Source: Cyclina sinensis (Eukaryota > Mollusca > Bivalvia > Venerida > Veneridae). From it: a DNA stretch of 64,000 nucleotides. The notes beneath the pieces are model-generated. The model saw only the letters and a program-made list of their open reading frames with translations, ran no database searches and was not told where the DNA came from. Made by a program: the position numbers and the translations under genes. Every line of letters begins with the position of its first letter. Position 1 is the stretch's first letter. The stretch lies in NCBI GenBank assembly GCA_012932295.1, contig JAAONU010000013.1, forward strand, positions 42,174,627 to 42,238,626. Reading direction: 5' to 3'. Of this stretch, positions 24,330 to 35,744 are shown piece after piece.

Positions 24330-26520
24330 TCTCTTCCCTTTTTATTAATTCAATAGTTTTTTAAATTCCTCCAGCCCATGCACGCTGAAGATAAACCACA
24401 GATTTACACGTCACCATAAAAATACGAGCATTGTCTTTTGCTTAAAAATATCAAATGTTTCCACTTTTTCATGTCTTTGACACATGCTTACAAATCATTC
24501 TGGTTTGTGGAGTCTTTACTAAAGTATCGACGAATTGCATTTATATTCGAATTACTAAGTTGTTAACGTTTTGTTCGTCAACGTTTCTTTACGCGTTTGT
24601 CCCTCTCTCTGATTAAAATCTTCCTCCTAGATTCCTGGTTAATTTGGAAAAGAATCATCTTTTCTTCTTATCCATGTCCTGAAAAGAGTACAGTGATGTA
24701 AACCACAGTGGCCATAAAAGTCAATTATCATATACAACAGTTACGTTGCTATTATTAACACGACAATCAAAGACATTAAAGTTAAAAACAGGATCCTCAG
24801 ACATCAAAAAATTTATTTACTTAATGGCAAGTTCTTACCTAGACCCTGACCTCTGTCAACAAAAAAGATTTTATACTGTGTGAATATCATTTGTATGTAT
24901 GAGTAACAAGTGACGGGTCAGATTTAAATTTATTATTTGTAACTTTAAAAAAGTAAGTCCGAAGGTCAAGGTCGCCAACGAAACTTTTCAACCAAATTGG
25001 TCCAATAAACAGAAAGAAGATCAGTAGGTAGTGGTTGCCAACAGTGAAATATAAAGGCAAAACTATGAATTACTATAATTTAACTGGTGTGGGTAAGTAG
25101 GTCATGGTAAATTTCACCCAATGTTGAAGTCGAAATCTGTAAAGCAAAACTGAACGCAGGTCCAAATTTCTTTGATTACCTGTCAAGGTCAGTCAAATTC
25201 AAGTTTTAAGTCTTCTTGCAAAATTATATTGATAGTTATAATTTTAGTACTGTAGCTGCAACAAGAGAAAAGACGGTAGGTCTCGGGTGCGGTCACTATA
25301 TACTCCGTGGTCATTAGTTGAACATCTTTGGTAAAAAACCCATAGACAATGCAAAGACCAAAACATTTGAACGTAGAGTTTTCATTTGGAAAACTTTGTA
25401 AGCGGTATACTACACAATGCCACACACTAAATATCTTTGTTTCAGGTACTGCAGTTTCAGAAAAGAAGATTTTTAAAGACTTTCTCTATATGTCTATGTA
25501 AAAGAAATAGTGACCTGTTTGGCGGGCCCATGGTTACCGTTGGAGATACTAGTAATTAGCACAATCTTAGTAGAGGTCCATAAGACCATTTTATACACCA
25601 AATTTCAAATTCCAAAGCTGAGTGCATTGTTATGTAGATAAGAACACTTTTAAAGATTTACAGTTCATAACAACTGGTAGCCATAACAACCACGGAAATT
25701 AATTCTTTGAACATCTTTAGAAAAGTTAAATGACAGGAATATTCCTTCAATATGCTTCAATTTTGACCAACAGGTATCAGAAGATATATAATTTAAAAAA
25801 GAGGTGGGCGATGGATAACAGACACCGGGCTATGGATGGAATGTGAGCATGTTAATTCAATCTGAGATCTGGCTCATGGAATTTGTATGTTTTTAGCACG
25901 CTTGAACAAGGTAAAAGTATGAAATAAGAAATCTTTACTTAATCGCTATCCTTGTCATAAATACGAAAGTTGCCAGGTATCTAGAGTAAAAACATCTTAG
26001 TAGCTTGCATTTATTAGCCATCAAATTTAATACTTTAGGATCAGGTTTTTAGCTACCTATATTTAAAAACAGAAGGTAATATTGATAGTTTCCTTGTTCT
26101 GACTAATCTTTTATATTACTTACAGATACAGTTTATATTCTATATACGTCAACACTTTAAAAATATATATAACAGATTCAGGTAATCAAAATACAACTTG
26201 TAAATTTATATGTCACTTAATTCCGGGTTTCAATACATGTATGCATCAACTTTTTCGCCATAAATGTTTGTAAAATGTTTCAGCGCGAGTTTATACCTGT
26301 TTCTTTTTGTGTGTTTATTTAACATGAAACCAGTAACCGCATGAATTTCTTTTGGGCGTTGATTTGTTTATTTAATTCGAGCACATTTATAGTATATTGA
26401 TTGAAGAAACGTGAAAGAAAGCATAAAACTTTTGCCTGTATATCCCTTAAAACGGGTATAATGTTACAAACGCTATTGATAGCAAAGTGACTTCGCTTAA
26501 AATAGAATATCTTTTTTCAT
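24330..26520. repeat. upstream flank duplicated with the PY genes, plus dispersed repeat
   Basis: 24340-24690 (for example 'gacacatgcttacaaatc' and 'catgtcctgaaaa') and 26220-26520 ('cgctattgatagcaaagtga') align with 62270-62570 and 62850-63330. So member 2 and member 3 lie in copies of the same larger unit. Inserted between the two aligned parts is a diverged internally repeated element at about 24930-25840 ('gaaggtcaaggtcgccaac' near its start, 'ggataacagacaccgggc' near its end). Confidence 0.6.
26368..26456. mobile_element. 3' end of a TTAA-flanked MITE
   Basis: 'cacatttatagtatattg', 'gaaagaaagcataaaac' and 'ttttgcctgtatatccctta' match the right end of the complete element at 55276-55752. 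Only this end is present. Confidence 0.6.
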
Positions 26521-28275
26521 TGCTTGATATCAAAAAACTTTACTTAAAAATAATTTTTACATTAAACATATTTTGCTTTCCATTTTCTGTTAGTTTCAGT
26601 TTCTCGGTAGTGTTTTTTAAGACAGAAATTTTGTCCTCTTTTAATTAAATATATCTTCATTTATTTTCTATATGAATTATTTGAACCAGATTTGACAAAA
26701 ATGGCAACAGTTAATTACACTTACTTTTAAGATCACGATATTTTGTGACAAAGATAAATTTCGCGATATTTATTTTCTAAATTGCTTTCAAGCATTCCGA
26801 ACAGATAATCTTGACAGTATACGAGACAAATGCTATTTCTGTGTGTATATTATGTTTAATTTTAACCAAAACGTCTGGACTATGTAGCATTTCCACAAAA
26901 TGTGGTTAAAATTTTAAGTGGCCAAGATGCATAAAAATCATAAAGATTGCTTGAAACAAAGTTGCTTTTAAATTAAAAATCATATGGGGAAAATTCGCAT
27001 AATATATTTGTAGCAGAACTCTCTCAGTTTAGTATCCATCATCGTTTTAAATGTATTGTAAATATTTTTTTCCATGTCAGTCTGTATTCATATCTAACGT
27101 TAACGTTTTTATGTTATTCAATTTACATATTTATTTTCTTAACGTTGATATCAAAAAGCTTTTTATTTATTTTGTGTGTGTGGGGGGGGGGGGGGTGGTT
27201 ATTCCGTATATTCAATATTCTAGACTTACGTTTCTGTTTGTTTGGTGTGTGTATTTTTTTCCTTCCATATTTCTTATGCATGAAAGCAAAAAGTGGTACT
27301 TCTGGAAGTCAGTTACTGGCGTTCTGTACCAACTTTGCAATTCTAAAAATGTAGAATAACGTTTTTTTTCAAAGGAGAAGATGTGTTCAATATATACATG
27401 ACCTAAGTTATACCATTGTGTAGAAAAAAAAAATGAATATCCCATGTTTTTACAATTAAAGATCTTTTTCAAATTATTTTTTCATGTAATTGGTAATTTT
27501 AGAACAAAAGTTAATTGTAAATTGCAGAAAGGTATACTTAACATTAAATTGTTGGCATGTTTGAAGTTACAATAAATTTTAAAAGACATTACACTTCCAA
27601 TTTTAGCTTATTCATCTTTAAATATTGTTTTAAACATGGATTAGTTGTCTGAGATGACTGTTTTCATCCAACTGTCTTTTAGAGAAATCAGCACCAAATT
27701 GTTTCATGTAAGCAAAGTGTGTTAACCTTTTTCTAGTTCAAGATTTAATTTAAAATGTATCATAATCTGTGTTTGTTTTATTATTTGTTAAAGTTATATC
27801 TAATGTTGTCCCTTGATTTGTCTGTTTAAACTGCTTTTCTCGACTATAAGTAATTGCTGAGTTACGAAGAGAGTCCATCTTAATTTGAATTACCCTTAAA
27901 ACAAAAATATTGTCTTTGTCTACAGTATTAATACACATTTCCAAAGACCTTTTAGATCTTTGTAAGAGGAAGATAGATTCAGATGTTTTTTGGTCACAAC
28001 GTTAAACATATGTATTCCTTATATCTTATTTTTTAGCCATACAAGGAATTTTAATAGAAATAATAAATGGACTAGATCTTTTACCGAATGTGATTAATAC
28101 TTCAATCGCCATGCCAGAGGAAAAGGGCAAATATCAAGTAAGAACTAAATGAGAAATAATTCCACCTTCCTTACAAAATTTTCTAATATTTTTTCTTTAA
28201 AACTTAAGAGTTACACATCAGTATCATGTGAACAACATTTGTTAAAAATTATTTAAAAATCACTCGATGCATAAT
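26521..28275. other. unannotated AT-rich DNA
   Basis: There is a run of 14 G at 27182-27195 next to a (GT)n stretch. No gene is recognised. The open frames overlapping the G run are artefacts. Confidence 0.4.
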
Positions 28276-28279
28276 TAAG

Positions 28280-28918
28280 TTAAAGAGTGGACACGAAATA
28301 GTAACAGCCTCTAAGTGTGATCCTGAACTTTGCAATACGCTGATGAGACTTGAACGCAACACATGGTCTCAATATGATTAACATTTGTGCAAAATTAATT
28401 CGCAAGGTGATTCCAGTATACCCACAAACTTTGTTTTTGAGTGTATATTGACAGAGTTTTGGAACGGACACGAAATTCATATCCAGCTTTTAAACAGATC
28501 CAAAGTTTTGACGTTTGACCTCTAAGTGTGACCTTGATCTTCTAGTTACGGACCTGTGTCTCACTTATGACACATTGTCTCATGTTATATGCACATTTCT
28601 GCAAAGTATTTCTGAAATACATTCATAAATGACAAAGTTTTGGAATGGACACAAAAACCAAACCCAACGTTTTTTACCTTTGACTTCAGAGCGTTACCTT
28701 AAACGAGGTACGGACCTTTGTCTTGCGCGAGACACATCGTCTCATGTTGGTGAACATTTCTGCCAAAAGTTTACAAAATCTATCCATGAACTACAAAGTA
28801 TAGAAGATTTGTTTTCGAACCGACGCACGAACGGACACGGTGTTTCATGTATACCATCCCCCAACCCCCCCCCCCCCAAAAAAAAAAAATCTTCGTTTGT
28901 GGGAGGTATAATAAGATA
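28280..28918. repeat. interspersed repeat with 'tttggaatggacacgaaa' blocks
   Basis: Diverged blocks of about 165-180 bp carry 'agagtggacacgaaat', 'cctctaagtgtgacc', 'gagacacatcgtctcatg' and 'tctgcaaa'. It ends in a run of 13 C followed by 12 A (28865-28889) and 'gtgggaggtataataag'. Related in style to 44838-45685. Confidence 0.65.
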
Positions 28919-29359
28919 AAAGAGGACATCCCTGCTTGGCCCCTTCTTTACATCACTAGAAAAGAACTTGTTACTGACTATTCAACTTTATACGTTAATA
29001 ATTTAAATGGTTTCAAACACAACGGAGTCCCTGAAAATAAATTAGATAGAATTTTGTGATGTTTCAAGCAAGGCGAGTTTAGGGTTTATTTTGACTGACT
29101 CTAATAAGACCAGCAGAACAGTGTTCTTTCGTTTTTTGTAGCTGGTCTCATTAATTCTAATAGTTTTCTTTAAACCTTTCATATTGCTAAGTTTTACATG
29201 ATTCTGAAATAGTCTACGTGGGTTAATACTAGCTTTACTGTATTGATTGTGAGAACTGGGAATTGTCATTTCGAAAACCGTATTGCTTATGTGCTGAAGG
29301 AAACATTTAACATTAAAAGGAACAAAAACGAGAACAAAAAGCTTTAACAAAAATAGCTG

Positions 29360-30262
29360 ATATCTACGCCAAGCAGACTCAATTTACAAGTCATCCACGA
29401 ACAAATTCTGATAAAGTGTCATGATGATTGGGTGGAAAAATTGGCCTACAAAATCTTCACAAGGTTTTTATATGATTTTACCTGGTGATTTAGTTTTTGA
29501 TCAAACACGACAAATGTACGAAAAATGCCTACAAGTCATCAAGACAAACATTCCGACAAAGTTTCATAATTTTGCCTCAAGACTATTCACAAAGTTTTTT
29601 TTTCTCCAAGATTTGACTTGGTGACCTATTGTTTTACCCGGTATGACATATGTTTGAAAAGGGCATAGCAGTCACCAAGCCAAGCACCCTGACAAAGTAT
29701 TATTACGCGTTTTTGGATAATGTGACCTCTAGAGTATTCACATGGTTTTTCTATGATTTGATCTGGTGACTTAGTTTTTGACCAAAGATGACCTAAAAAT
29801 AAAAAGGTCCTGGTTGGGTGGAAATATGGCCTCTAGAACGTTGACAAGGTTTTTCTAGGATCTAGTCTGGTCACCTAGTTTTTTACCAAACATGATCTAT
29901 ATTTTAAAAGCTCCTAACAGTCATTAACCCAAACATTCTTACAAAGAACTATGATGAATCGATTGGAAATGTGGCCTAAAGCTTGTTCGCAAAGTTTTTA
30001 TAGGATTTGATCAGGTAACCTAGTTTCTGATCATACATGATCCATATATAAAATAGTATTTATCAAGTAAAACATTCTGACAAGTTTTCTTGATATTTGA
30101 ATTGAAAATGTAGCCTCTAATATGTTCGCATATTTTCATTAGGAACTTAACCGCCAGCAAGCATCTATCATTCAACCGTGTTCACAAGATATTGTGGACG
30201 GACGGACGACGGACAAGATGTGATCAAAAAATATTATCTTGTCATTTCGTGACAGGAGAGCT
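29360..30262. repeat. interspersed repeat with about seven diverged blocks
   Basis: Blocks of about 115-140 bp share 'cattctgacaaagtttcat', 'gtggcctctag', 'ttcacaaggtttttatag' and 'gatttgatctggtgacctag'. It ends with a 'ggacggacggacgacggac' block and 'ttgtcatttcgtgacag'. No coding potential. Confidence 0.7.
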
Positions 30263-31035
30263 AAAAATGGCAATTCTTAGTATAAGAAACATTTCCTTCA
30301 GAATCTCATTGATGTGAGTGATATTTAATCAACTATTACCCAACATCAAGATATTCATATTGCATAGTTTAAATGGTGGTAATACACAATGTACCATTTA
30401 ATTTTTTTTTTTCATTTATATGCAGATGATGCTGCAATTGATTTACAAACAGGAAATAATGAACAAACTAGTATTGACTTATTACATCAGCACTTTTAAA
30501 GGTTAAGGTAGATTCTTCATACAAAAAGACGGCGGAAATAGGAAGAATACAGTGTTAAATAGATAGAAAGAGCGAACAAATAAAGATATATAAGTCTTTT
30601 CAGGTCTTTTATGAATTTTATTACCAGCTTTCAGGTCAGTCAGTCAAGTCGTTTTATAGAAAAGAGTCTTAAAAGTAGAGCATCCATCTATGACTGTCAG
30701 TTAGAGTTATTACAAAAACTTATAGTGAGATCCAAGACATAAATCATGTGATTCACGTTAACGTATATAATTGCGATTTTACTTAGAAATACGGTGTGTT
30801 AGAAAGTAAACCCAAACAATCTAATTTATGAACAGTTAGGGATAATAACATTAAAGTAATGTTTTCAATAAGATATGCCTTCACTAGCTCGAAGTTATGG
30901 GGACATATAGCATTGCTGGTCGGTCGTTTGGTCAGAACACTAAATGGTTTCTGATCAGTTCCTTGAGTAAATTTGGACGTAGGTTTTCTATGCTTGATAG
31001 GAGGATTGGACATGTAAAGTCAAAAAAATGCCTAT
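30263..31035. other. unannotated DNA
   Basis: No gene, RNA or repeat recognised. Confidence 0.4.
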
Positions 31036-31039
31036 GGTT

Positions 31040-31640
31040 TTGGGGTCACTAAGGTAAGGTTCAGCCTAACAGGGACCTGAACAAGAACAATTAATCCTAG
31101 GAATGTCAAACTTGTTAACTTCGAAAGCAGTTTGCAATCACTAACTTGAGATTGCGTAGTCTAAGAGCCTTTTCACTTACCAGATACATGATGAGAAAAA
31201 AAACTCTTATTGTATGTTTTGTTTTCAAAAGTCAAGTTCTTAGTGGCCAACATAATTAAATCCAAGACTCTCAAACTGTATAAGATAGTTATGTATGTTA
31301 AGTAATAAGAATTGGGCTGAGCTTTGGCTTGCTCTGTCAAAGGCCAAGCTCACAGGGACCTCACTTTGTAGTAAAGAAGCCCAAAGACTGCATTTGAGTT
31401 AAATGATAACTATTATTTCAGACTATCTGGTCCAAAGGTAACATGCTGAGGGACAGGCACTCAATAACAACAGAATGGGTCAATTAAAAGACTCTCAAAC
31501 TTTACATGAAAGTTTGGCACGATAAGGCGATAACTCTCTTGATTTTGTGAATATTGGGACAAATGTCACGTTCACATGGGCTTGTACCTCGAAAAAGGTT
31601 TCTGACCAATAACTCCAGCACATCTTTGCCTAGGACTCTC
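31040..31640. repeat. diverged interspersed repeat
   Basis: Blocks share 'gactctcaaac', 'aaggtaaggttcagcctaac' / 'aaaggccaagctcac' and 'agggacctcac'. Old and internally repeated. Confidence 0.5.
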
Positions 31641-31847
31641 AAACTTTAAACTATAATCGAGTTAAATCGAGTAATTGTCGGCGGCCGTGTTATGTCGGTG
31701 ACAATCGGTTTTCCCTTCCAAAAATTGTTGTAGTAAGGAAAGGTGCTCTTCACGGGAATCGTGTTAATAGTATTTTCGGCCGTTTTGGATTTTTTTATCT
31801 TTGGTTTAATAAGCACAAGCAAGAGTATTCTAACAAACATGCCGCAA

Positions 31848-32020
31848 CCATGGCTGATGAAAATGTTGGCGAGGACAGAAAAATATTTGTTTATGCAGGA
31901 AAAACAAAATCAGCATGGTAAAAGATATTGGGTTTTCTAAGCACAGAGATCCTCCTAAAAACAACATTGACATGAGTCTCGACATCTGCAAACTTTTTCT
32001 AAAATCGTACATAGATAAAG
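31848..32020 (+). pseudogene. possible exon relic of unknown gene
   Basis: An ATG in good context (aaccATGG) opens a short frame beginning MADENVGEDRKIFVYAG. After one apparent frame change, a protein-like stretch follows (VKDIGFSKHRDPPKNNID then MSLDICKLFLKSYIDK). It runs directly into the 3' end of a SINE at 32021. The product is not recognised. It could be a decayed exon of the same locus as the exon-like pair at 32541-33224, but the phases do not fit cleanly. Confidence 0.2.
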
Positions 32021-32207
32021 GTAGGAACTGCCAGCAACACGAGTTAAGTTTTGATGAAATAAATTGACAGACTTTTGCTGGGAAATTTATTTATGTTAAG
32101 TTGTTAACTGATAAATAATCGAGTTCCCAGTGGGATTCGAACCTGCACGGATCGGCACCAACTGCCTAGCAATGCAAAGTAAGAATGCCTTAGTCTACTT
32201 GGCCAAC
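32021..32207 (-). mobile_element. tRNA-derived SINE, copy 1
   Basis: Read on the - strand, the head has an A-box-like 'ttggccaagtagactaagg' and a perfect B box 'ggttcgaatccc'. An AT-rich body follows, ending 'gttgctggcagttcctac'. A near-identical copy is at 33386-33572, and a diverged copy in opposite orientation is at about 32925-33010. Confidence 0.8.
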
Positions 32208-32540
32208 AAAAAGGCTGTGGAAATAACCAGGATATAAATGTTTACCTCGCACAACACCGATGACAGGCGTTAAATGTATGACAGCACTGACTATATATAT
32301 GTGTACTGGTAGACTTTTTACTGCCGCCACACTGCACAAATAGCGTTGTTGTGAATTAAAGATTGTATGTGCATTTATTTGTTCGAGTAGAACTAAATTT
32401 GTTGTAGAATAGATTAATGAAAGACATGAGCGCAAATTCAAATTTCTGCATATTTTTATGTCTGATTTCTGACATAAAAATGATTTGTTCCTTTTTCTTA
32501 TTTCAGGTAACACCACAAACCTCTAGTTACACCTTTACAG

Positions 32541-33224
32541 ACATCATAGAAATAACATTCTTACACTAGAGGCAGTCCGTTCAAGTACCAGTGCAAAAGG
32601 CAATGCTATCCAGCTTATAATAAATGTGCAGTTGACTAAAACTATTGGTAAGATTCCTTTGAGGAAAAAAAGCAGATTTTGGACAGCATGATGCAGTGAC
32701 CTGTTATTGGCAAGGCTATTCCACTGAGTTTGATAGACAGCCATTACTTTCAGCAGTTTGTTATAAAACTTGATCCAAAGTATGCTTACTTAATTTGTTT
32801 TAAATAGACAAAAGTTGTACTAAGGAAATTGTTTCAATGCTTCTTTCTCATACAAGAATGAAGAAAAATAAGTTTATTTGTACAGGTTTATGACTGTAAT
32901 TTTCTAAGTTGAATATACTTAATCAAATTGCATTGCTAGGGTGTTGATGTCATTCGGCACGGGTTCAAATCCCATTAGGGAACTTGATTATTAATCACAT
33001 ATACAGGTGGTAGTGGTATTTATAGGAATACTTTGCCCGAATGTCCTTTCCATTATATATTTAGATACCCTAGAACATATCGGCCACAAGCTTATCAGTG
33101 ATGCTCCTACTACATGTTCTGTGCTGTGTTAAAAAAGCTTTCAGAGCAAAATGGAGCCATCATGGCTATTGCAAGAGATTACAAACTGAACATTAATAAA
33201 ACGACCTGTGCAAATTCGAGATAA
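32541..33224 (+). other. exon-like pair, unknown product
   Basis: Two segments with splice-like edges join in phase. 32541-32647 (after tttacag, before gtaaga) reads ILTLEAVRSSTSAKGNAIQL followed by IINVQLTKTI. 33145-33224 (after tttcag) reads QNGAIMAIARDYKLN followed by INKTTCANSR and a stop. The join makes a Glu codon. No upstream exon with a matching phase was identified, and the product is not recognised. The combination could be chance. Confidence 0.25.
32925..33010 (+). mobile_element. tRNA-derived SINE fragment
   Basis: 'attgctagggtgttgatg', the B box 'gggttcaaatcccatt' and 'agggaacttgattatt' match the head of the SINE at 32021-32207 in the opposite orientation. Confidence 0.6.
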
Positions 33225-33259
33225 TAATGCCTAACTTAAGAAATTAACATTGTACATTA

Positions 33260-33743
33260 TTTAATCAGTGTTGTCACCCTTTGAAAAAGCAACTTCCATA
33301 CTTTGTGTAGAGAACATACCTAAAATGAATAAGTTTCTCATTTATAAAGCAAAACAATACAGATTTTGAACACTGTAAGACCCCAGTAGGAACTGCCAGC
33401 AACACGAGTTAAGTTTTGATGAAATAAATTGACAGACTTTTGCTGGGAAATTTATTTATGTTAAGTTGTTAACTGATAAATAATCGAGTTCCCAGTGGGA
33501 TTCGAACCTGCACGGATCGGCACCAACTGCCTAGCAATGCAAAGTAAGAACGCCTTAGTCTACTTGGCCAACAAAAAATTTAATCAGTGTTGTCACCCTT
33601 TGAAAAAGCAACTTCCATACTTTGTGTAGAGAACATACCTAAAATGAATAAGTTTCTCATTTATAAAGCAAAAACAATACAGATTTTGAACACTGTAAGA
33701 CCCCAGTAGGAACTGCCAGCAACACGAGTTAAGTTTTGATGAA
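33260..33743. repeat. 319-bp direct duplication around a SINE
   Basis: 33260-33423 and 33579-33743 are near-identical direct repeats, differing by about one A in a homopolymer. Each ends with the same 38-base tail of the SINE. The remaining part of that SINE (head and body, to 33572) lies between them. The pattern is that of a recent tandem duplication with one breakpoint inside the SINE. Confidence 0.8.
33386..33572 (-). mobile_element. tRNA-derived SINE, copy 2
   Basis: Almost identical to the copy at 32021-32207, with the same B box on the - strand ('ggttcgaatccc') and the same head and tail. Confidence 0.8.
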
Positions 33744-33959
33744 AGCTATCACTTTTCGCATGAATTGAAACAATGCAAGTCGAATTTGATGGAATTGTAA
33801 AATTGTATCTCATTTAAGTAATTGTGCAAGTTTACATGATTTTCTCTGTGACACTTTAAACTTAAGCAACATGGGTAGTTTGTAGATTGAAGATTGTGAA
33901 ATTCGGAATTATTTCTGAATTTCACCTGGGTAAAGGTATTTTAAAACCCAGTCTACGCT

Positions 33960-34292
33960 ACGAAAGGGTCACTGACACATTTTTCCATGGGATGATGATA
34001 CATGTTTTTTTTCATTTATTTGTCTGTTTCTAGTCGTTAGTTCTGACTCTTGATTTGTCCTTGAGTTTTGGAGTAATTTAGATATTTACAGAAAGCTAGT
34101 CGGATTCCAGACAAGGTTGATCTCTTGCACTCTTAAGAATGATGCCCAACTATTGGGTAAGTCGAACACCAAATAAAAAAAACTTACTTTAGCATCTGTG
34201 CACCAAAACACGAAACAACAGCAAATAATAGACACGACACAGGAAAACAAACTCATAACGTATCCACGGGTGAGAAAGGTCGCCATTTTCAA
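33960..34292 (-). pseudogene. PY-motif membrane protein relic, family member 4
   Basis: 34190-34292 retains a start (ATGGCGACC), a hydrophobic Cys-rich segment (SLFSCVVSIICCCFVFW) and a donor AAA|gtaagt. The donor phase is off by one base from the other members. At about 33990-34090 a fragment of exon 2 survives ('acaaatcaagagtcagaac', 'gactagaaacagacaaat'), with stops and frame changes relative to members 2 and 3. Between them, text matching the intron of member 3 ('gatctcttgcac' and 'aagaatgat') directly abuts the exon 2 fragment, so the 5' half of exon 2 and much of the intron have been deleted. No PY motif remains. Confidence 0.65.
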
Positions 34293-34299
34293 AAATAAT

Positions 34300-35231
34300 A
34301 TTTGTATTTATGTTTTAAATCTTTTAACTGCTATACGCTTTATTTGTTCCCCTCTTACATATATATAGATGAATGCAAGAGTCACACGGCATTATGAAAA
34401 AGGAACGACCAAGTTCTTCTGCTTAAAAGTAGACCTTTTTCAGCTTATATATGCCTTTAATACACGCTTATAAATGCTTTTGGCTGACGTGTGATGCTAA
34501 AAATGGAAAGTAATTTACTTCTTTGTTTTGTCTACTTTTCAGTAGGCGCTTTCGCTTTTTCTGAATAAAGTCTAACACCGGGATGCATGGATAAATGGAA
34601 AAATACATCATCTTCTTAACTAATCCATAACATGAAAAGAGAGTAAAGAAACAAATGAATACTTCTCAATACCCTTTTCGGTGTCTAATTGTGTCCTTCT
34701 CACACACGAACAAGGTAACATAACCAGAGAAAATAGATTTTACTTCCTTGTTCTATCTCTGTTTCTATTCAATACTAGCAAGTTTAAAACTATATATTAT
34801 TCTTTTTATGGCATCAACTTACATGTTTCAATATATCCACAAAAAATTATTCGCCACAAATCTTGTATAAGACACATGAATCTAGTTGCCGACTAAGTTT
34901 CTTCTCGACATTGAAACGATTCATCAAACACTGGAATGAAAAACATACGATATTGATAGTATGAAAAAACAAACTTATTTCTGGTTTACTTAGGTTTCTC
35001 GGTTTATGAAAGTAAACAAAAACACTAAAAGTTTACCTTGAAGGTTTATGTTGATATTTGCATAGGCTTCATTAAATAAATTATTATTATCATTATAGAA
35101 TGGTGTAAACAAAGCAGTATCACATACTAAATGAAAGTTTTGAGTGGTAAAGTATATTCATGAGCGGTAATCATGTCGAGAACAGTTTCTGGCATCGTCT
35201 GTTTTCTGAACAAGGGGACATTACAACTATT

Positions 35232-35299
<68 letters not shown>

Positions 35300-35744
35300 G
35301 TGTGCTATTAAAAATTAAAAAAATTGTTTAAATATATTGCTGAAATAATTGCTAAAATAATTGCCAAAGATCTGGTACATACATATTTTTTTCACTTTTT
35401 AAAAGACCAACATCACGATACTATTTGTTTTCAAGATACACATTTTGTTCAAAATTAAGAGGAGTATATCCATAATAACTGTGATGGAACATGTAATTAA
35501 GACAATATTTTTTTTGTAAAACTGCGTATAAATAGGAAAATGTAAAAATGTAATGTAATTTTATTGTCACTGAATTGACATACTTTTAATTAATAACGTT
35601 CTGAGCTGTCTTGAAGAATAAGTGTTCCATGATAAGTTAGACTATGAAAATTTGACTCAGTTATTGAAAAAATTAAGAGTTAGTTTAGGTTTTCTTGGAA
35701 AATGATATTTGATTATAAAGGTTAGATAACAGTTAACAAATTAT
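34300..35744. other. unannotated DNA with (TA)n(TG)n microsatellite
   Basis: 34330-34640 shares short blocks with the upstream flanks of PY members 2 and 3. A dinucleotide tract, TA then TG, occupies 35236-35304. No gene is recognised. Confidence 0.5.

Noticed and set aside
27051..27359. Frames across the G run near 27182
   Set aside because: Low-complexity artefacts with no conserved features.
32118..32207. A tRNA gene on the - strand (also 33483-33572, 32940, 59350, 17860 and 63470)
   Set aside because: B boxes are good, but no full cloverleaf can be drawn, and two copies share a long non-tRNA body, so they are SINE heads.
32190..32744. Two - strand frames (32190-32516 and 32544-32744)
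   Set aside because: The first runs out of a SINE, and the second is antisense to an exon-like segment. Neither has motifs.
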